Positions 23,401 through 38,400 of a stretch of DNA of 64,000 nt are shown piece by piece (the first letter of the stretch is position 1; every line of letters begins with the position of its first letter). Source of the DNA: Dicaeum eximium (Eukaryota; Chordata; Aves; Passeriformes; Dicaeidae); the NCBI GenBank assembly GCA_013396995.1, contig VWZP01008598.1:897382-961381 (forward strand), given 5' to 3'. The translations under genes and the position numbers were made by a program. Below the pieces are notes generated by a model, which saw only the letters and a program-made list of their open reading frames with translations, searched no databases and had not been told where the DNA came from.

Positions 23401-26400
23401 GGGTAAGGAAGTTATGACTGAAAAAAAATGCATGTGAACATTAAAGAATGCATGTGAACATTAAAATTATATTTTAAGTCTAGGCTTTTACCATTTCAGC
23501 AAAGGCAAAAAGATGAGAAAGAAGAACGGTGTTATCTTTACACCTATAAACCAACTACGGAATCAATTATGTTGCAAAGTCTTGGCAGAAAGTCCCATCT
23601 CTACACTTGCTCAGCCTCAAGTTATATTGGTGTTTAAAACATTTTGTTTACCTCAGCTTCAGAGTCCTTCAGTTTCTGAACTTTTTCTTTGACTTTCATC
23701 TCAAACACCTGCTCCATTTCCATTTCCATTTTTTTCATTTTGGCTACATGCTCCCTCCTTTCCTCCTCCATCTGTGCCAACGGGCTCCTGCCATAAATCC
23801 AGAAGAAACAGTTAGCTAGGAAGAACTTTTTTCCCTGTCTGTTACATTAGGGCATCTGGAAAAAGCAAGATAGAAATGCTGAAGCAGTAAGATAAAAACA
23901 GTAGGCACTGCTAGCTTAAATTCAATTTACATTATTATATTAACTGTTTAGATAAGCTTTACTCAAAAAGATATTTCATACAATGTCTTTTCCTCCCCAA
24001 CAACTGATTTATACTATATTTAGGTTAACAGAAATTCTTGGCTTTTTATCTGTAGAACCACCTGGTTATGGGAAGAGAGGAAATCAATGTTAAAACAAGA
24101 AAAAGAAAATTAGCATCTTCCAAGTGATCTTCAGGCATCTTTTTCTTCCCCATAATTCAAATATATTAAAAAATTAATGGACATCATAAGAAAATGAAGA
24201 ATGCTGCAGACTATTTTCTCTCTAAAACTTCACTGTTCCCAAGTGAGCCCAAGAGACATTTAACATTACAATTGTGTTGAATGCCCTGGTCAAAATGAGA
24301 TCAGCTTTGAAAAAAAAGGTCTGGGCAACTGAATATCAGTCTTTTGAAGTGTTAGTTGGAAGGTTTTTCTTTAGAAAGCTATTAATAAATGTAATGTATA
24401 AAAACAATGTACATTATTTTTAATTTTTCCATGTAGTTTATGGTATACTTTCCTGGATTGTACTGAATTTTTAAAGCTGTATAAGCCTGCTATCCATGTT
24501 ATGATGATATGGGTTTTAAATAGTAAGTTTCACTGTAAATATCTAATAAAACAGGATGATTGAGATCTAGTTATGATTGCTACAGAGTTTTGATAAGACT
24601 CTGCTGTTCCACAAAGAGCAATCAAACCAGATCACTGGCCTATTATTTCAGTGTTGAGTATCTATGGCATAAAAGAACAAAGATTTAACTACTGTGTTGG
24701 TAAAAATGAGTAACTGATTATATTTGGAATCCTTACAATCCATCAGCAGAGGATGTCTAATGTATATATTAAATTGATTTTTTTTAAATGGATTTCTCAG
24801 TAAAATGCTGTGTAACATACAGAACTGAAATTGATATTCAGTTTAATTTTTACTTTAGTCCTTCAAAAGGCCAACTGCTAGCAATTTTTGACAAGGAAAA
24901 AATTAATGGGTAAATACAGGTGAGGTACAATAATGCACAAAAATATTATGGAAATGAAAGAAGAAGTCAGTAGCGGTCCTAGTATAAGCTAAGCAGCTGT
25001 CAAAACGAGACTGTTTTCTTCTAGAGATGTAAAGTTCTCAAATGCATCTGCTCTTCAAAAACTAGTCTACAAAGTAGAGTAAGTACTGAAGAATCATTGC
25101 TGCAGTTTTAACTTGAAAGGGGTGCAGAACCGTCCTTTGACTGAAAACTTAGTAAATCCAATGGGGATGTCATGCAAACTGTATGTGATAAAGTGGTAAA
25201 AATCAGTCTGCATAGAAAATCTCATTAACTGACAAAAGAGCATTTACAGCTGAGAGCTTTACAACACAGATCACAATTGGTTTTGTTAGGTCCTAAGTAT
25301 GTGACACAGGTAAAAGCACATCATCCTGTATTTCAGGACAAAATATATAAAAGGGATTTAAACAAAAACAAACAAACAAAACCACACAAACACACACACA
25401 CACACAAAAAAAAAGAGCTGAAGGGGGAAAAAACCCACAAACCACTAAACAAAGATGTAAAAAACATTTAACTGATTTCAGAGGACATGTGCTCTAGTAA
25501 CAGTCCTCTAAATTATTCTGCAAAAATTAAAAATTATTCTAGACATGTGCAAAGTAGAACCTCTGGAAGCAGTTAATCAGATAAAATAGTTACTACATCC
25601 CCAGTTCAATGAAGAATTGTAAATCTATAGGTAAGGATAAAAATTCCACTAATTCTTCATAAGCATCTATATAAAGATGACTGAGCTATTGATAGAAACT
25701 AGAGGAATTCCAGTATTTATGCACTTCTGATTTTTGAAATTTGACCAAATTTTACTTGATTCTTAGCCAAAATGTTTCTAAAGAGGATGGGTTTTAACAG
25801 AGGTATTTGTCACTGTAAGCATTTATAAATTCCTAAAATTTACAGTAGCACAGCTTTAGGGAAAAAAACCCAAACCAACTGCTAGTGGAAAAAACAATGC
25901 CAAGAGTGGGGATAGCAGGAAACTGTTTTAAATTTGAAACATCAAACAGTGAAATTCTTTTCGTGTTTATAGAATTTTTGTCTAAAGTTTTTTGGAAAAA
26001 TTTAAATGACCACTTACATGCCTTCAACTGTGTCAAATCTAAAAAACAAAAAATACAGAGGCTTAGCTTAGCATGCTTAAATAAAACCACAAAACCAAAA
26101 GCAATAATTAAAAAAGTAAATTCAATATTACTAGATTCCTAAAGCTTATTATGTGCTCCCCTAAAAGCAAAATTTTAATACTAAAAGGAAAAATTGTTAG
26201 TTAAAGCTTGTTATATTTATTTCAAATTCTGTTAGTTGATCACTACATCATGTCAATATTAACACTGGTTTGATGTGCTTTCAGGAATAGTTTTCCTACA
26301 ACATCTATGCTTTTTAAAAGATTTTAAGTATTTTAGTGACATGAACCACCATGTAACTTGCTGTATACAAGTTTTTGGAAACCAATGCCACCTGGAGGCT

Positions 26401-29400
26401 TATCTCCTCGTTTAGAATTTGTCAGCTAGCAGAGGCCAGTGTATGGAACACCCAGGAATGTTCTGATGCTGCAGGAAGAGCACTTGGCTCCCACGGCCAC
26501 CAGAGGTCTCAGCGGCGGCTCGGCTGCAGCGTCACCTCCCCGGACACCGGGATGCTGCAGCCAGCGTGCCTCGGCTCAGCGAAAAACGGGCTGAGAACAA
26601 GCTCTGATCTCACCATCCTCTCACATGGGCTGCATGGCATTAGGGGCGTTTCACAGAACTCGCCAAGAACACAGGCAAAAGGAGCTGCAAGTAGTCCAGG
26701 CTCAGCAGTCTGAGAGACTCGAGCATTGTGTATTTTGTTACCCTGGATCAATGATGGATAAGATCCATCTTTATGATGTACAATACGACTTTCAATAAAA
26801 TTAAGATTCTACTTTTAAATTCACTGAAGACAGCAGATTCATACAGCAAACCAAAAAGACTTCTTGAATTACAACATCTGAATTTCAGAGCAAATGCCAA
26901 TTTTCTCACGTCACATAGTACACATGTGAAGCTACAATTACCGTACGATTTAAAGAGACAAGTTATCTACATATGTGAAGACTACCTTGATATTTTATTT
27001 TTTTAATGGTTAGGATGATATAGAAAATTTGAAAAATCAGACTAAACCTAAAACACACATAAGAAAGCGCCAAAACCATGGAAAATACATGCTTTTTGCC
27101 CCTAAGTTAACAAGTTACTTACAGAACAGGCAAATTTCACCAAATCAAAGGAGGCAAATCAGAGTTAATAATCTCAACTGGACAGAATAATGCTTAAATT
27201 CATCTGCACAGTATTATTAAAACTGGTAGCACATACTTCTATTTGTTTTCACATTAGCATTTTTGTCTAAAGAAATATGTTAACAGCTGCATGAAAAACT
27301 GAGATCTGCTAGGATCATAAAAATACAGCTGTTTTAAAGGTACAAAAGGTCAATCCAACAGCTCCAACAGCTGCCAGCAGGAGATACTTTTGGAAAAGTA
27401 CAAGCGCCACTGCATGTCTCCTGGTATGTGTGCCCTCCCAGTCTCTCAAAAACCAGCAGCTTAGGAGTTTCCAGAGCCAGGGTGTGTTTCTGTGTTTAAC
27501 TGTAATACCACCATCAGAGCACATCTCCCTTCTCACAGAGAGATGCAGGATCTGTCTCCCATGCAAGAATCAATACTGTCCCAATTTGAGACACAGACTG
27601 CTTCTTTCAAAAAGCCAGCAGTCAAGCATAAAATTCCTAAGGGGAGACACAGATAAACTGTTAGTATCTGTTCCTCCCCCTCAGTTTCCAGGAAGCACAT
27701 GGTTATTAGGAAGATTCTTTCTGTGCTGCTTCAACTATACTAGATTAAAAAACAAAAACTACAAGAACACACTAAAGCCAAAAAAGCATATAAAAGCTTA
27801 AAAAAAAAAGATGCAACTCAACATATGGTTATGGCAAAAACAGAAAAATAGCATCAGCTGCTTCATAACCAGCACATGCATTCAAGAATTTCATGTATTT
27901 ACTTATTAAGACACCCTATGTTCTGGGGAACAAACTCCTATAAAATGCTCAAAATATTCTTTGTAAGTTTGCAATAGAGTTTGCCATCTTTAAGATGGCT
28001 GAATCAAACTGCAATTATTTACTCATTCTCTTGAACACAAAAAATAACCCTGACAGCAAAGAGCACCAGTTGTATTTATTCATCTCTGAGCTGCAGCACT
28101 GCAGTGCTCCAAACAGATTTCTTATGGAGAAAATAGTTCCAGAAGGCACATTCACGTGGAAATATTCAGATAGGACAGCACAGTGATCTGAAGTGACAGG
28201 AGATGCAAAGTGAGCATGCTTCAGAAAGCAAAGTTATTCCAGACCCTCGTAGCGTAGGTTCTGGCTCAAAAAGAAGTATCAGGAACGCTATCAGAAAACC
28301 GAGTGGGGTGGAGGGGTGAATGAAGGTCACAAAGTTTTGAAACTTACTCATAGATGTATTTTTGTATAAAATAACATCTTATTGTGTCTGCAATATGGGA
28401 ATAAAAGTAATTTTAAATAGTCACTCTGTTGTTATTTTTAAGAATGCAGAGTAATTTTTAATAATGCATTCCTCTTACATGGATGAGGTAACAGACTGAG
28501 TTTGAAGGTGTAGACCAAAACAAATCTAAGCAGGCACAAAACAAAAATGGTGAAATTGTTGTCACTAAAATCCAGATTTTCCAAAATCTAAGGAAAACAT
28601 ACTAAGATTTTGAAAGGTATATAAGAAACCCCAGTATTTAACAACACATACATAAAAATGTAAACAACTTCCTTTGATATTTCAAATAACAATGGGGAAA
28701 AAAAGTTTCACTTTTCAGAGCAGTAATAGCAAATAATAGTACAGTAAAAAGCACAGTAATAGCAAGTTAGAAGTCCTGGAGAAAATGTAGAATTTTCTTT
28801 TCTGCACTCCTATTACTACATTTTCATCTGATATGCTTGCTATGTGCACTCAGAAGCCTTGAGATATGAGTCAGGGATAACATGATGGCAAGAAACATGA
28901 CAGTGACAAGAACTAACCACAGTGTTATGGACACATATATTTGAAAACTAGTATTTTTAAGACTTGACCTCATTAGAAACTCTACTTAAATGCAAGTACA
29001 CTTCTGAAGAGTTGCTATAACTGACATAAACTATTACATTTTTTGTCAGTGCTGAGCAGGGAAGTCTCATGTAGACTCACACTAGATGAAACTAAATCAC
29101 GTCCACTTAAATCATTCCCTCACAACTTTTAAAGCATTAAGAGAGTGTAGAATAGACATTTGTTTAGTGAAAAATGGCTTTGTGGTTGTCATATGGATGC
29201 AAATAACAGGTATTTCCAAATAATTTCAGGGATCTTTTTCAGGAAGAACAGCTGTAACTTTGCATACCATTAGCCGAAAAGAATAGTACCCTATATTTTG
29301 ATTGAGAAATTTGTACCTAAATATAGTACAAAATAAGAGCACCATTAATTATTACTTAATCATCAATTACTGTTGATGCAGTTACTACAAGTAGAGTGGG

Positions 29401-32400
29401 ATATTTCAGTGTAACTATTCTCAAATAGCATTATACAATTCAGAATACAGTAGAGCCTACTTTTAAATCTTTGAGTAACTTCATCAGGTCGCCAAATCAC
29501 TTCTTGTCAGAGGTAATAAAAACGACATATCAGAGTTTGAAGAAACAGCTACAAAAGCCCCCGAACACTGCATTGCCAACTCCCTTCTCACAAGACAATG
29601 ATGTTGCAGTAATTCCCCTGCCATGATAAGCAGCAACGAGCAGCCAGAGCAGCATTTCAAAGATGACAGCAGCATGTCTGCTTTTTCAGAGTTTCTAAAC
29701 AAATATTAACCCATTCTTCTCAAAAACACCCCTGACACATGTATTCATCAAACATGCAGAAGAACCAATAACTGCACAAGGAACATATAAACCAAAATAG
29801 AAACTAATGCACAAAAATTTTTCAGTGAAATAAAAATCCGAGTAAATGTAACAATTCTCTTCAAAATTGAATCTATTATTTAACATGTTGGGTGAAACTA
29901 GTGTAAACCCTAGCGAAAGAGGAAAAAACCCCAAATTACAAGTAAACAAGAGACATGTAGTTTCAGACACAGCAAAGAGACAACTGACTGAAGGCTATAT
30001 ACATACAAACCCACCAGCACCTCTCCTCAAAAAACTCAAAACTGACAATACCACCACACATTCACAAAACCAGTCAACCAAAAAAAAAGGAGAGTAAAAA
30101 GCTAAAAGTGCAATACAACCTTAACAGGAACTTACTTTGTTAGCTGCCCTTTATTTTTGTTGTTGTCAACACCATTGTATGTAACAGCTGCCAGTTTTCT
30201 GCTTCTGTAGTTCTCATAATGTACATTGTTAGTAACATCCTTCAGGTCCTGCATATGAGTTCTGTCAATAAGTGTAATTTATCAGCTTAGTGCACAAATA
30301 CAAAATGCTATCTGAAAAATCAGTCCCTGTTCATTTTGCAGATTGACTTGAATTAAATTATATCCCTCCATTAATGTCCCATTCCCCACAATGTTGTTAC
30401 TCTACCATTTAAATCAGAGCTGTCAAGACAGCAAAGGCACAGAAATACCAGATTATTTTGCACCAAGCTAGCTAAAGCTTGCAATATTCCAAACACTAAC
30501 TTACAGAACCAGTCTTTGGAAAGTTTGAGTTCTGTGGATAAACTTGCAGGTATTTGATAGGCAGATAAGAAAACTGTATATTACTGCTGTAGTAGGTGAG
30601 AAAAAGCATGTCAAGCAAGAAACAACAAGTCAAAACTTCCTAGTTTCTATCTTTTAATTCTACAAAAGCTAAACGTTAAATTCAAGACTAAGCTAAAAGC
30701 ATTCACTTCTTTTCACAATTTTCCATTGTCAGCCGGGAGAAAAGCAAAGCTCAGGAATCAAACTAACAGTTTTTACAGTAGATGTCACCTAAGTGGACCA
30801 CTGGGAGCACAGGACTCAGCACCTAACACAACAAAGCACAGGCAGTCTTGCTTTAGGTAAATTTTCAGCACTAAAGTTTTTAGAAAATGCCTACAGCTAA
30901 GTACACATCAGCACTAAGAGATAACTCAGGTTCCTGTGGACTAGTAACAAGTAACAGAACAAGTAATCACAAAAAAATCACTACCAGCACCACTGCTTAC
31001 TAAATATGTGGTTAAACAATTTATCATAAAATGTAAGATAACTGTTTACAACTAAAAAATATTGGAATTCGTATGAACTCACTATCTAAAATTCCTTTTT
31101 CTCCAATACATGACTTCCTAATTTCTCAGACATACCAGAAAATTTAATGTTATCAGTCACTTACCTTATCAACATGTTCCTCAGAATTGTGAAGTCACAG
31201 TGTTCACCATTTTCAACTGCAAGAAGAAGTAAGCTTCTGTTGAGATGTCAACCAAAATCTATGCCTTACACAGAGATGTCACCTACACTCATTCCAACAA
31301 CAAATTACTCCCACAGCCTTTTCTTACTCAAACAGCACGTGTGTTAACAGAAGGAAAGCATTAACATCACTGTATTAATGTGTCTTACTAGCAGAGTTGC
31401 TATGCCCCCCTAAGCCATACTGGCAAACTGTACTCTGAGTCAGTGCAGCAGAAAAAGCTGCCACAACAGAAGCACAGTTTTGCCAGTTTAATTAACTGAT
31501 CCTTTGGCTGCCTGCTAGCACAGTTGTGTACGGATCAGACACAAGTGAAGACCTCAGTCTAGATCCAGCTATATCCAAAAACCTTTAAAAGACAGACTCA
31601 GCTTGTTTGTCCCTGCCCTATAAGTTGCATAAATCTTCATTTTAATTTTAATATGGATTTAGATCTTTATTAAGGAAGCAAAGGAAGGCTGTGTACTGAA
31701 TTTGATGCACTCACCTACCTACAGCTCAAGAGAGCTGCCAGCTGTCATAAGATGCCACCTATTCCACTGTGCCTACACCCCACTAAAGTAGAAGAGGCTG
31801 ATGCTGTGAGTGGCATTTCCCTGAGAGATCATGAAATGACACTGGAGAAAAATGCACACTCCAGAACTCCCCGATGCGCAGACAGAGAAGGCAACAAGCA
31901 AAGCTCTTAGCGCACACTAAAGAAAGGCACAGGGCAGGTTCCAATGTGCCTCTGAAGTAAAGACAGACATTGTCATGGCAAGGAGGGAAAAAAACAGAAT
32001 GAAGGAATTAAAATAGCCCAAGTAAATTCAGTGAATCCTACAGAAAAATGCAAAACATTGCCACTTTGTGTGTTCATTCTTGTATCTGCACTATTCTTGT
32101 ATCTACACATTCTTGTATGCGCATTATTTTACTCCATGGTTTTACACAGACTGATAAATTCCATTCAGATGGTACATGAAGTCATACTCTCAAAAAAGCA
32201 TCATCTCTGTACTTAGCGGACAGACTGAAAGCCACTCCAAGAGGCTCCTTTTTGTTAGGCTGGCTCTCCCCTTCCAGAAGTCATACATTCACAAACATGA
32301 AACCCTTCAGAAATTTGTTTTAAAATAAAGAAAAACAGCACAATTTTGCACATCTCCAAATGCCAGCAGAAGAGCCTGAAATAAAGCTTGATCTTCTCTG

Positions 32401-35400
32401 ATGCAGCTGGTTTTTACTTTCTGCCAAACCTCATTTCCTGCCAGACATGCACTTCAAAGTGTTACAGCATTCCTTTTTAAAGTATTGGTCCATACACTGC
32501 TTGTTGGCTGGGGTTCTTTTGTCTGTTCTACATTGCATCCAATTTATAGTCCATTGCCCTTGGAAGGCAGAAATAGTGAGGGAAAAAAATTCTCTTTATT
32601 CAATACATGCATACCAAAGGAAAAAAACTCAATGATCATGGAAAAACAGTCTAATAGTGGTTGCTTTACTACAGTGAGGTGCAAGTCACGCCATGTGGCA
32701 TTTGAAATATATGAATGGCATTAAAGCACAAGAAATAGATGCCAGAAGAACATGCAGTTATCTTCAAGTCTCTATAGCTTTAGAAAGCAAGTTTTAAACA
32801 AATTAAAAAAAAAAAATTAGAAACTGCTCTATTTATTACTAGGTACCTTTCTGTCGCTACTCCCCAGCACTTAAGACTCAGATGTTTTGGGAAAAACTGT
32901 ATTTATGACAACTGAACTGATCAAATTAATGTTTTTAACATGATTGCTCTAGAAGGAAGAATTTAATAACTGGTTTTAGATGAAGGTAATTAAGGTAAAA
33001 AGGCTAGAAAACAACTATAATTTAAGTCACTTCATCACCTGCAGTAAATTACTATAGGTTTTACAATTTTCTCACTGAGGCTTCAAAAGAAATCTGTTTG
33101 CAAAGTTAGATGTTACTGAAACCTTGACCTTGTTGCACTATTGTCAGAATAATAAAATGATATATTCAATTATTTTCTAGAACAAAGACCATTCAAATTA
33201 AGCATTTCAAACATTTCAAATACAGACTCATGTCTAATAAGTTTTAAATGGATTTAAAAAATCACAAGAAAGCCTTACCTTCTGCAACACCCCATGGGTA
33301 CTGCCTTCCTCTAACTCTCTTGCCATTGACTTCAATGATCGTATTACTACCTACCACAGCAAGAGGTAAACGGTCCTACAAGATAAAGTATGACTTTAAA
33401 AATCAAAATCTGCTGTCAAAAGATACTGAAAGCACGCCCATGTATCAGCTTGAAGTAAACTAGGTCAGTGCTGTAACACTGCAATGCAGCTAACCCAAAA
33501 GTGCAAGAATAGTGATGTTTATTGACCTCTGCCCAGTTTAATGACTTCTATATACACACACTCCTTCTGAATTCCTTATGCTGCTGGATTCTGTAAATCT
33601 AGTTAAGGAACAGACATTACTGTTATTCAGTAAGCTAAGCAAGAGGCAAACCATTTCCTATTTATTTAACTGCACAATTATTTACCAAGTCATACACCTA
33701 CTGGCTACAAACAAGGGCTGTTATTTTGACTGGATCTTGTAGCCAGTTTTCAAAGGTTTGGCAAAGAACTATGTCAAGTTCTTGTTTTCTCTGAACCGAG
33801 AATGCCTCCAGTGTAACAAGCAACAAAGGAGCCAAGAGCAGCTTTAAGGGGCAGAAAGGGACAGAGTACAAAGCTCAGTATTTTGCACTTTTGTCTTTGG
33901 TTTTATTCTGCTCTTCTCTAGACTTAATCCCGGAATGTCTCCCATTTTTTGTCCTATTTGTGTTTTTCTATCCTAGGACATTTCCCCAGTAACAAAAAAA
34001 TTTAAAAGCTCTTACAAACTATTATAGCTACTGAACAAACAGAAGCAAGGCTCAAGAAACATACACAACATGGACTCCAACATGAAAGAACAAATTGAAA
34101 ACATGAGTAAACTAATAGAAAGCCTTTCAACAGCCTGACAGTCCTTTTGATTTTCTTTCATCATTTATCTCCATTAAGGTTTCAGTGTATCAATCAGCCA
34201 GAGAGCTATCAGCTGTAATGCACACACTTCATGCCACTGCACACCTCTGTCTGAAAGACAACCCTTGCCTTCTTCACAGGTAAGAACCAAAAAAAAAAAA
34301 AAAGCGGTAGGCTGTGGAGGGTGGATAGAAGTCAAATAAGGATGAATTTTAAAAAGTGATATTTAAGAGTTTATTCATGAACTTGTGATCTAGTGCTCTC
34401 ATTCTAAATTTTAGCCATTGAAGGACTTAGACAGATGACTTAATAATGTCATTCATTGCTTCTGACAGGAAAACTGACCCTTAGGACAGCTTTACATCTG
34501 ATTTCTATCTTCTAAACATTTTGGTGGGCTCCTCATTAATGACAATGTTTTTCAAACTCAACCCCCCTTGCCCCTTTATAAGCACTTTTTCAAAAGAAAA
34601 TTCGTTTACCTTTATCTTTTTAACAATCTTATTTTCTTCTTCATCATCTGTTTCTGGAAATTCATATATTTTAATTTTGTGTTCTTGGATTTCTTTCATT
34701 ATCTAGAAACAAAATTATTATTTGTTTGAGGATTTTGTACTTTATAACAGCCTGATTTTTTTTCCCACTGCAGTCTGATTATCCTCCTTTTGTTAGATTC
34801 GTTAAATCCTTTAGATTACAGTGTCTTAAATTACAACATAAAACTTGCACATGTTTAAAACCCTCAGGTGACCCCCCAGGGGTTCACAGTGTGACCTCCT
34901 TAGCTAAGAGAAGACACAATCAGAGATAGAGCCTCCCAGCTACTAGAATATTATCCACCAATACAAGACTGCAAAAATTAATACCAGTTTTCGACAGGAC
35001 AAACAAGAGGTTTACTCTAATGGGAATTCTACTGCACAGAATTAGGTGCAAAACCTAATACAACCAACTGTCAGACCAGTCTCACAATTGGGTCCCTTAA
35101 AAAAACCAACAAACTAATCAACCAACTCCTTTTCTGTTTCTACCATACCTGAGCATCATTTGCTTGAAGCAGGATGACTTGCTCTTATAGAGCTTGTGAC
35201 TGATGGACTAACTCTAGCAGTTAGTAGTGTTGAAAAACATTTGCAAGCAATAATGAAAATCTAAGAATAACTGAGAGGGTCATCAAAAAAGTGACTGTCC
35301 TGTTTGGATGCTCTATTTGCCTGAAGGGTATTTTTAAAAACAAGCTGATTAGTTTTGCAGAATTTTAGGACAGAAAAATTTTAGACCATTTAGCTGACAG

Positions 35401-38400
35401 AGCCCTGGGGAATATTTCTGGCTCATGGGTCTGCAGTCTTAAGAGAAGTTAAGTTCCCAAATCATGCAAGGACTTATTTTCAAAGTTTGGGTTGGCAAAG
35501 TCTCCCCTATTTAACATCCACTCACTGATAAAGCTGCTTATGTATTTAGAAATATTCTGTGCTCTACCATTTTTTCCTTTCTTTTTGTAATCTGATTTTT
35601 TATCTTACCTAATTAAATGAAGAGTTTTACACACAACACCTCTTAATGCCACCTTCTTTTCAGAACTCTGTGTTCTTCTACATTAGGACTGGACAGAGTT
35701 CGATAAAACAAACTTTATGTCTTGTCTTGTTCTGGGTCCTCCTTGTCCTCTTCATACAATACTACAAAGCTTAACTGTTCTACTCTAATCATGTAGCTGA
35801 AAATAAAACATAAACCACTTCTAGACACTCACAGCAAATACATTCTACAAATACAAGGACATTGTATCAGTTGTATCAATGTTGGAACTATCTCACCATC
35901 ATTAAAATGCATTACCACGCCCAAGAGTGAACAGGTTTACTGATTCTCATATAATACTTGAGGTATCTTTAATAATTACAGTGCATCAACATGCAAGTGA
36001 ATACCACAATGCAATCAGTAATACTGTAATACTGTTGAATACCTTCTTTTTGTTAAAACACACTTCTGTTAGGCACCTAAATCTTGAAAGCTTCTTTCCT
36101 CTCTTACTGATTTTTATCTCAGCAGTGAATTATTTCACTTGCCAAGAAACATACTATACTTGAAACCTCTTCCCCTGAGGACAGAAACAAGATTATTTCA
36201 CCAAGAATTATAATTAAATCTAGAGATATAAATTACTTAGCTTTGCTGTCTCAAGTTATTGCTTCAGGGTTTAAACTTTGCATGTAAGTTAAATCTGACC
36301 ATTTCCATAGGGATCAACTTACTAAATTACACTGTAAATATTAATTTTTCAACTCACCTGTTTTTTAAATTGTTGGCATTCCTCGGGTGTAAGTGTGTCT
36401 GCTTTGGCAATAAGTGGAATGATATTCACTTTTTCATGCAGGCGCTTCATAAACTCTATATCCAAAGGCTTCAGTCTGAAATACAGTATTAGAGCTTTGC
36501 AACTTATATTAAACAAGATTGTAGAAATGATGAGGTTTGTCCTGACAACTACTCTTAAGACACTGATTTATGAGTGATGGACGACTGAAAATGAAAAGGT
36601 TACCTGCAATTATTACAGGAAATCCCCTAAATTGTATAATACAAGACAATATAAGTGGTAAGTTATTATTACTAGCAGTCATGAATCTTCTGCTAGCTGA
36701 AAGTACACTCATTTAAGCAAGAGATAAGAACTCTCCTATGAAGGTAGTAAAGTTTGTTATTAGCTGGAAGATAATCCCACTTAAAACCTGACTGATAAGA
36801 GTTCACAGTTGTGAATTATGCTCTGTTCACACAGACAGTTGCAGGTTCTGAAAGCCATGTCTCAATATGCTTCTTCTTGAGGGTGAGCTAGGAGGCTTTT
36901 TCTTTTAAGACCTTAAGATTGCTGAAGATAGTAACCTCTGTGGCCGATGTACAAATGAATTAGAAATATCTCTAAATTGGTATGTAAAACAAAGAGACAG
37001 TTATGAAACTGGATGACAGTGACAAAAACCAAACCATCATATGGGTATAGGGTGACTGGTGGTAGTATATTCACTGTCTATGTGGTTCAAAGTGGTCAGG
37101 ATTTCCTGTTTCCTGAAGTAATACTAGAGAGGTTTTGATGCATTAATGATAGCAAGTTTTGTCAGGCTTAAAGGATTCACTTAGAGGATTTAACAAGATT
37201 ATTCTTCATCTAAAACAAATTAGCATTAGGAACATTAAAACCAGAGTCATTTGGTACTGAAATTTCTGAAAACCATACACAAAAGATAGAAGAAATGTTC
37301 AAGAACACATATTTAACTTCAATTTAACATTTTCTAGCTGTCTAGTGATGCCACAGTTCTCAACATTTATCCATTAAATAGCTAACATTAAAAGCACATC
37401 TATATTATAAACACTTTTTTGGTTATCCATTCACCTTAATATGGTTTCCCTTTACTTGCTTCAAAAAGCTACCTAGGGCAGCAACACTGGGTTCAAGGGC
37501 AGCTAAAGCAGAATTGTTCAAAAGGTCTGCTCACATACAGACTTGAGAGTTTACAGCGGAGACTGAAGCAGGAAAGCTTTACATGAAGATACCAAAATTG
37601 TAAAAAGATGGTGAATTCCATCATCACCCCATTCACTTAACTGGAAGGCTCCTCCTGTCCCTCTACTCCCTCCTCTGTGGAACTGGCTTCCACAGAAACC
37701 AATTCAATCGTTTCAGGTGTTTATGGGAATACTAGCTAAAAATGGTGGAATGCATTAAATGGAAGGACTTTACCTATTTGTTTTTTTCTTTTTTAATTTC
37801 TAAAGCAGGCTTTTACAAATGTATTAAAACGACAAGTAGAAGTAAGTTCACCTACAAATGCTTTAATTCAACGTAAGTATAATCATGCATTAAGAGTAAA
37901 GAGGACACTAGTCCGTGGGTTAGATGTGCTGCTGTCTGCACAGGAAACAGAAGCCAAGACTACACACCACAAAAATCAGGTAGGAAGTGAGCTCTGTCCT
38001 TTTAGAGAGGGCAGCATCTTAAAAGAGGAAATTAATGCTAAAAGCAGCACCAATTTTCTTCATTAACTTCCTTACTGAGATGACAATTCTAAGCATTTAT
38101 TCCAGGAATTGAAAAATAGTATGCAAACCTAGCATAATTTTACACCTTTTTCTTCCCTAAAAACAACATGAAATACCTGTATAAGGAATATATTTTTATA
38201 GCTTTTAGCCTCACAAATTTAGTGACCAAATCTTAATCCAACAGAAACATTGTTTTTCTTTTTCCGTGTGAACAATTTGTACCTCCCACTGATTTAGGAA
38301 GTTCTAACAGACATGGGGGTGTGGAGGGAAAACATGTTTTTTGAACAATCTTAAAATTAGCTTAGAAACTATGACTAACACAAGGAATCACCTTCCCTTT

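Larger units (their letters stand above)
21117..23651 (-). other. SEPTIN7: SEPTIN7 intron between the two coiled-coil exons
   Basis: A 2.5 kb AT-rich intron with a sense-oriented CR1 at 21794-22338, a G-rich tract at 21509-21525 and a 20-base-period direct repeat at 23427-23465. No hidden exon was recognised. Confidence 0.8.
23788..30135 (-). other. SEPTIN7: SEPTIN7 large intron (6.3 kb)
   Basis: AT-rich intron before the first coiled-coil exon. It holds a CA/A-rich simple repeat at 25361-25414 and an isolated CpG-rich patch at 26484-26660. No exon of another gene was recognised. Confidence 0.8.
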
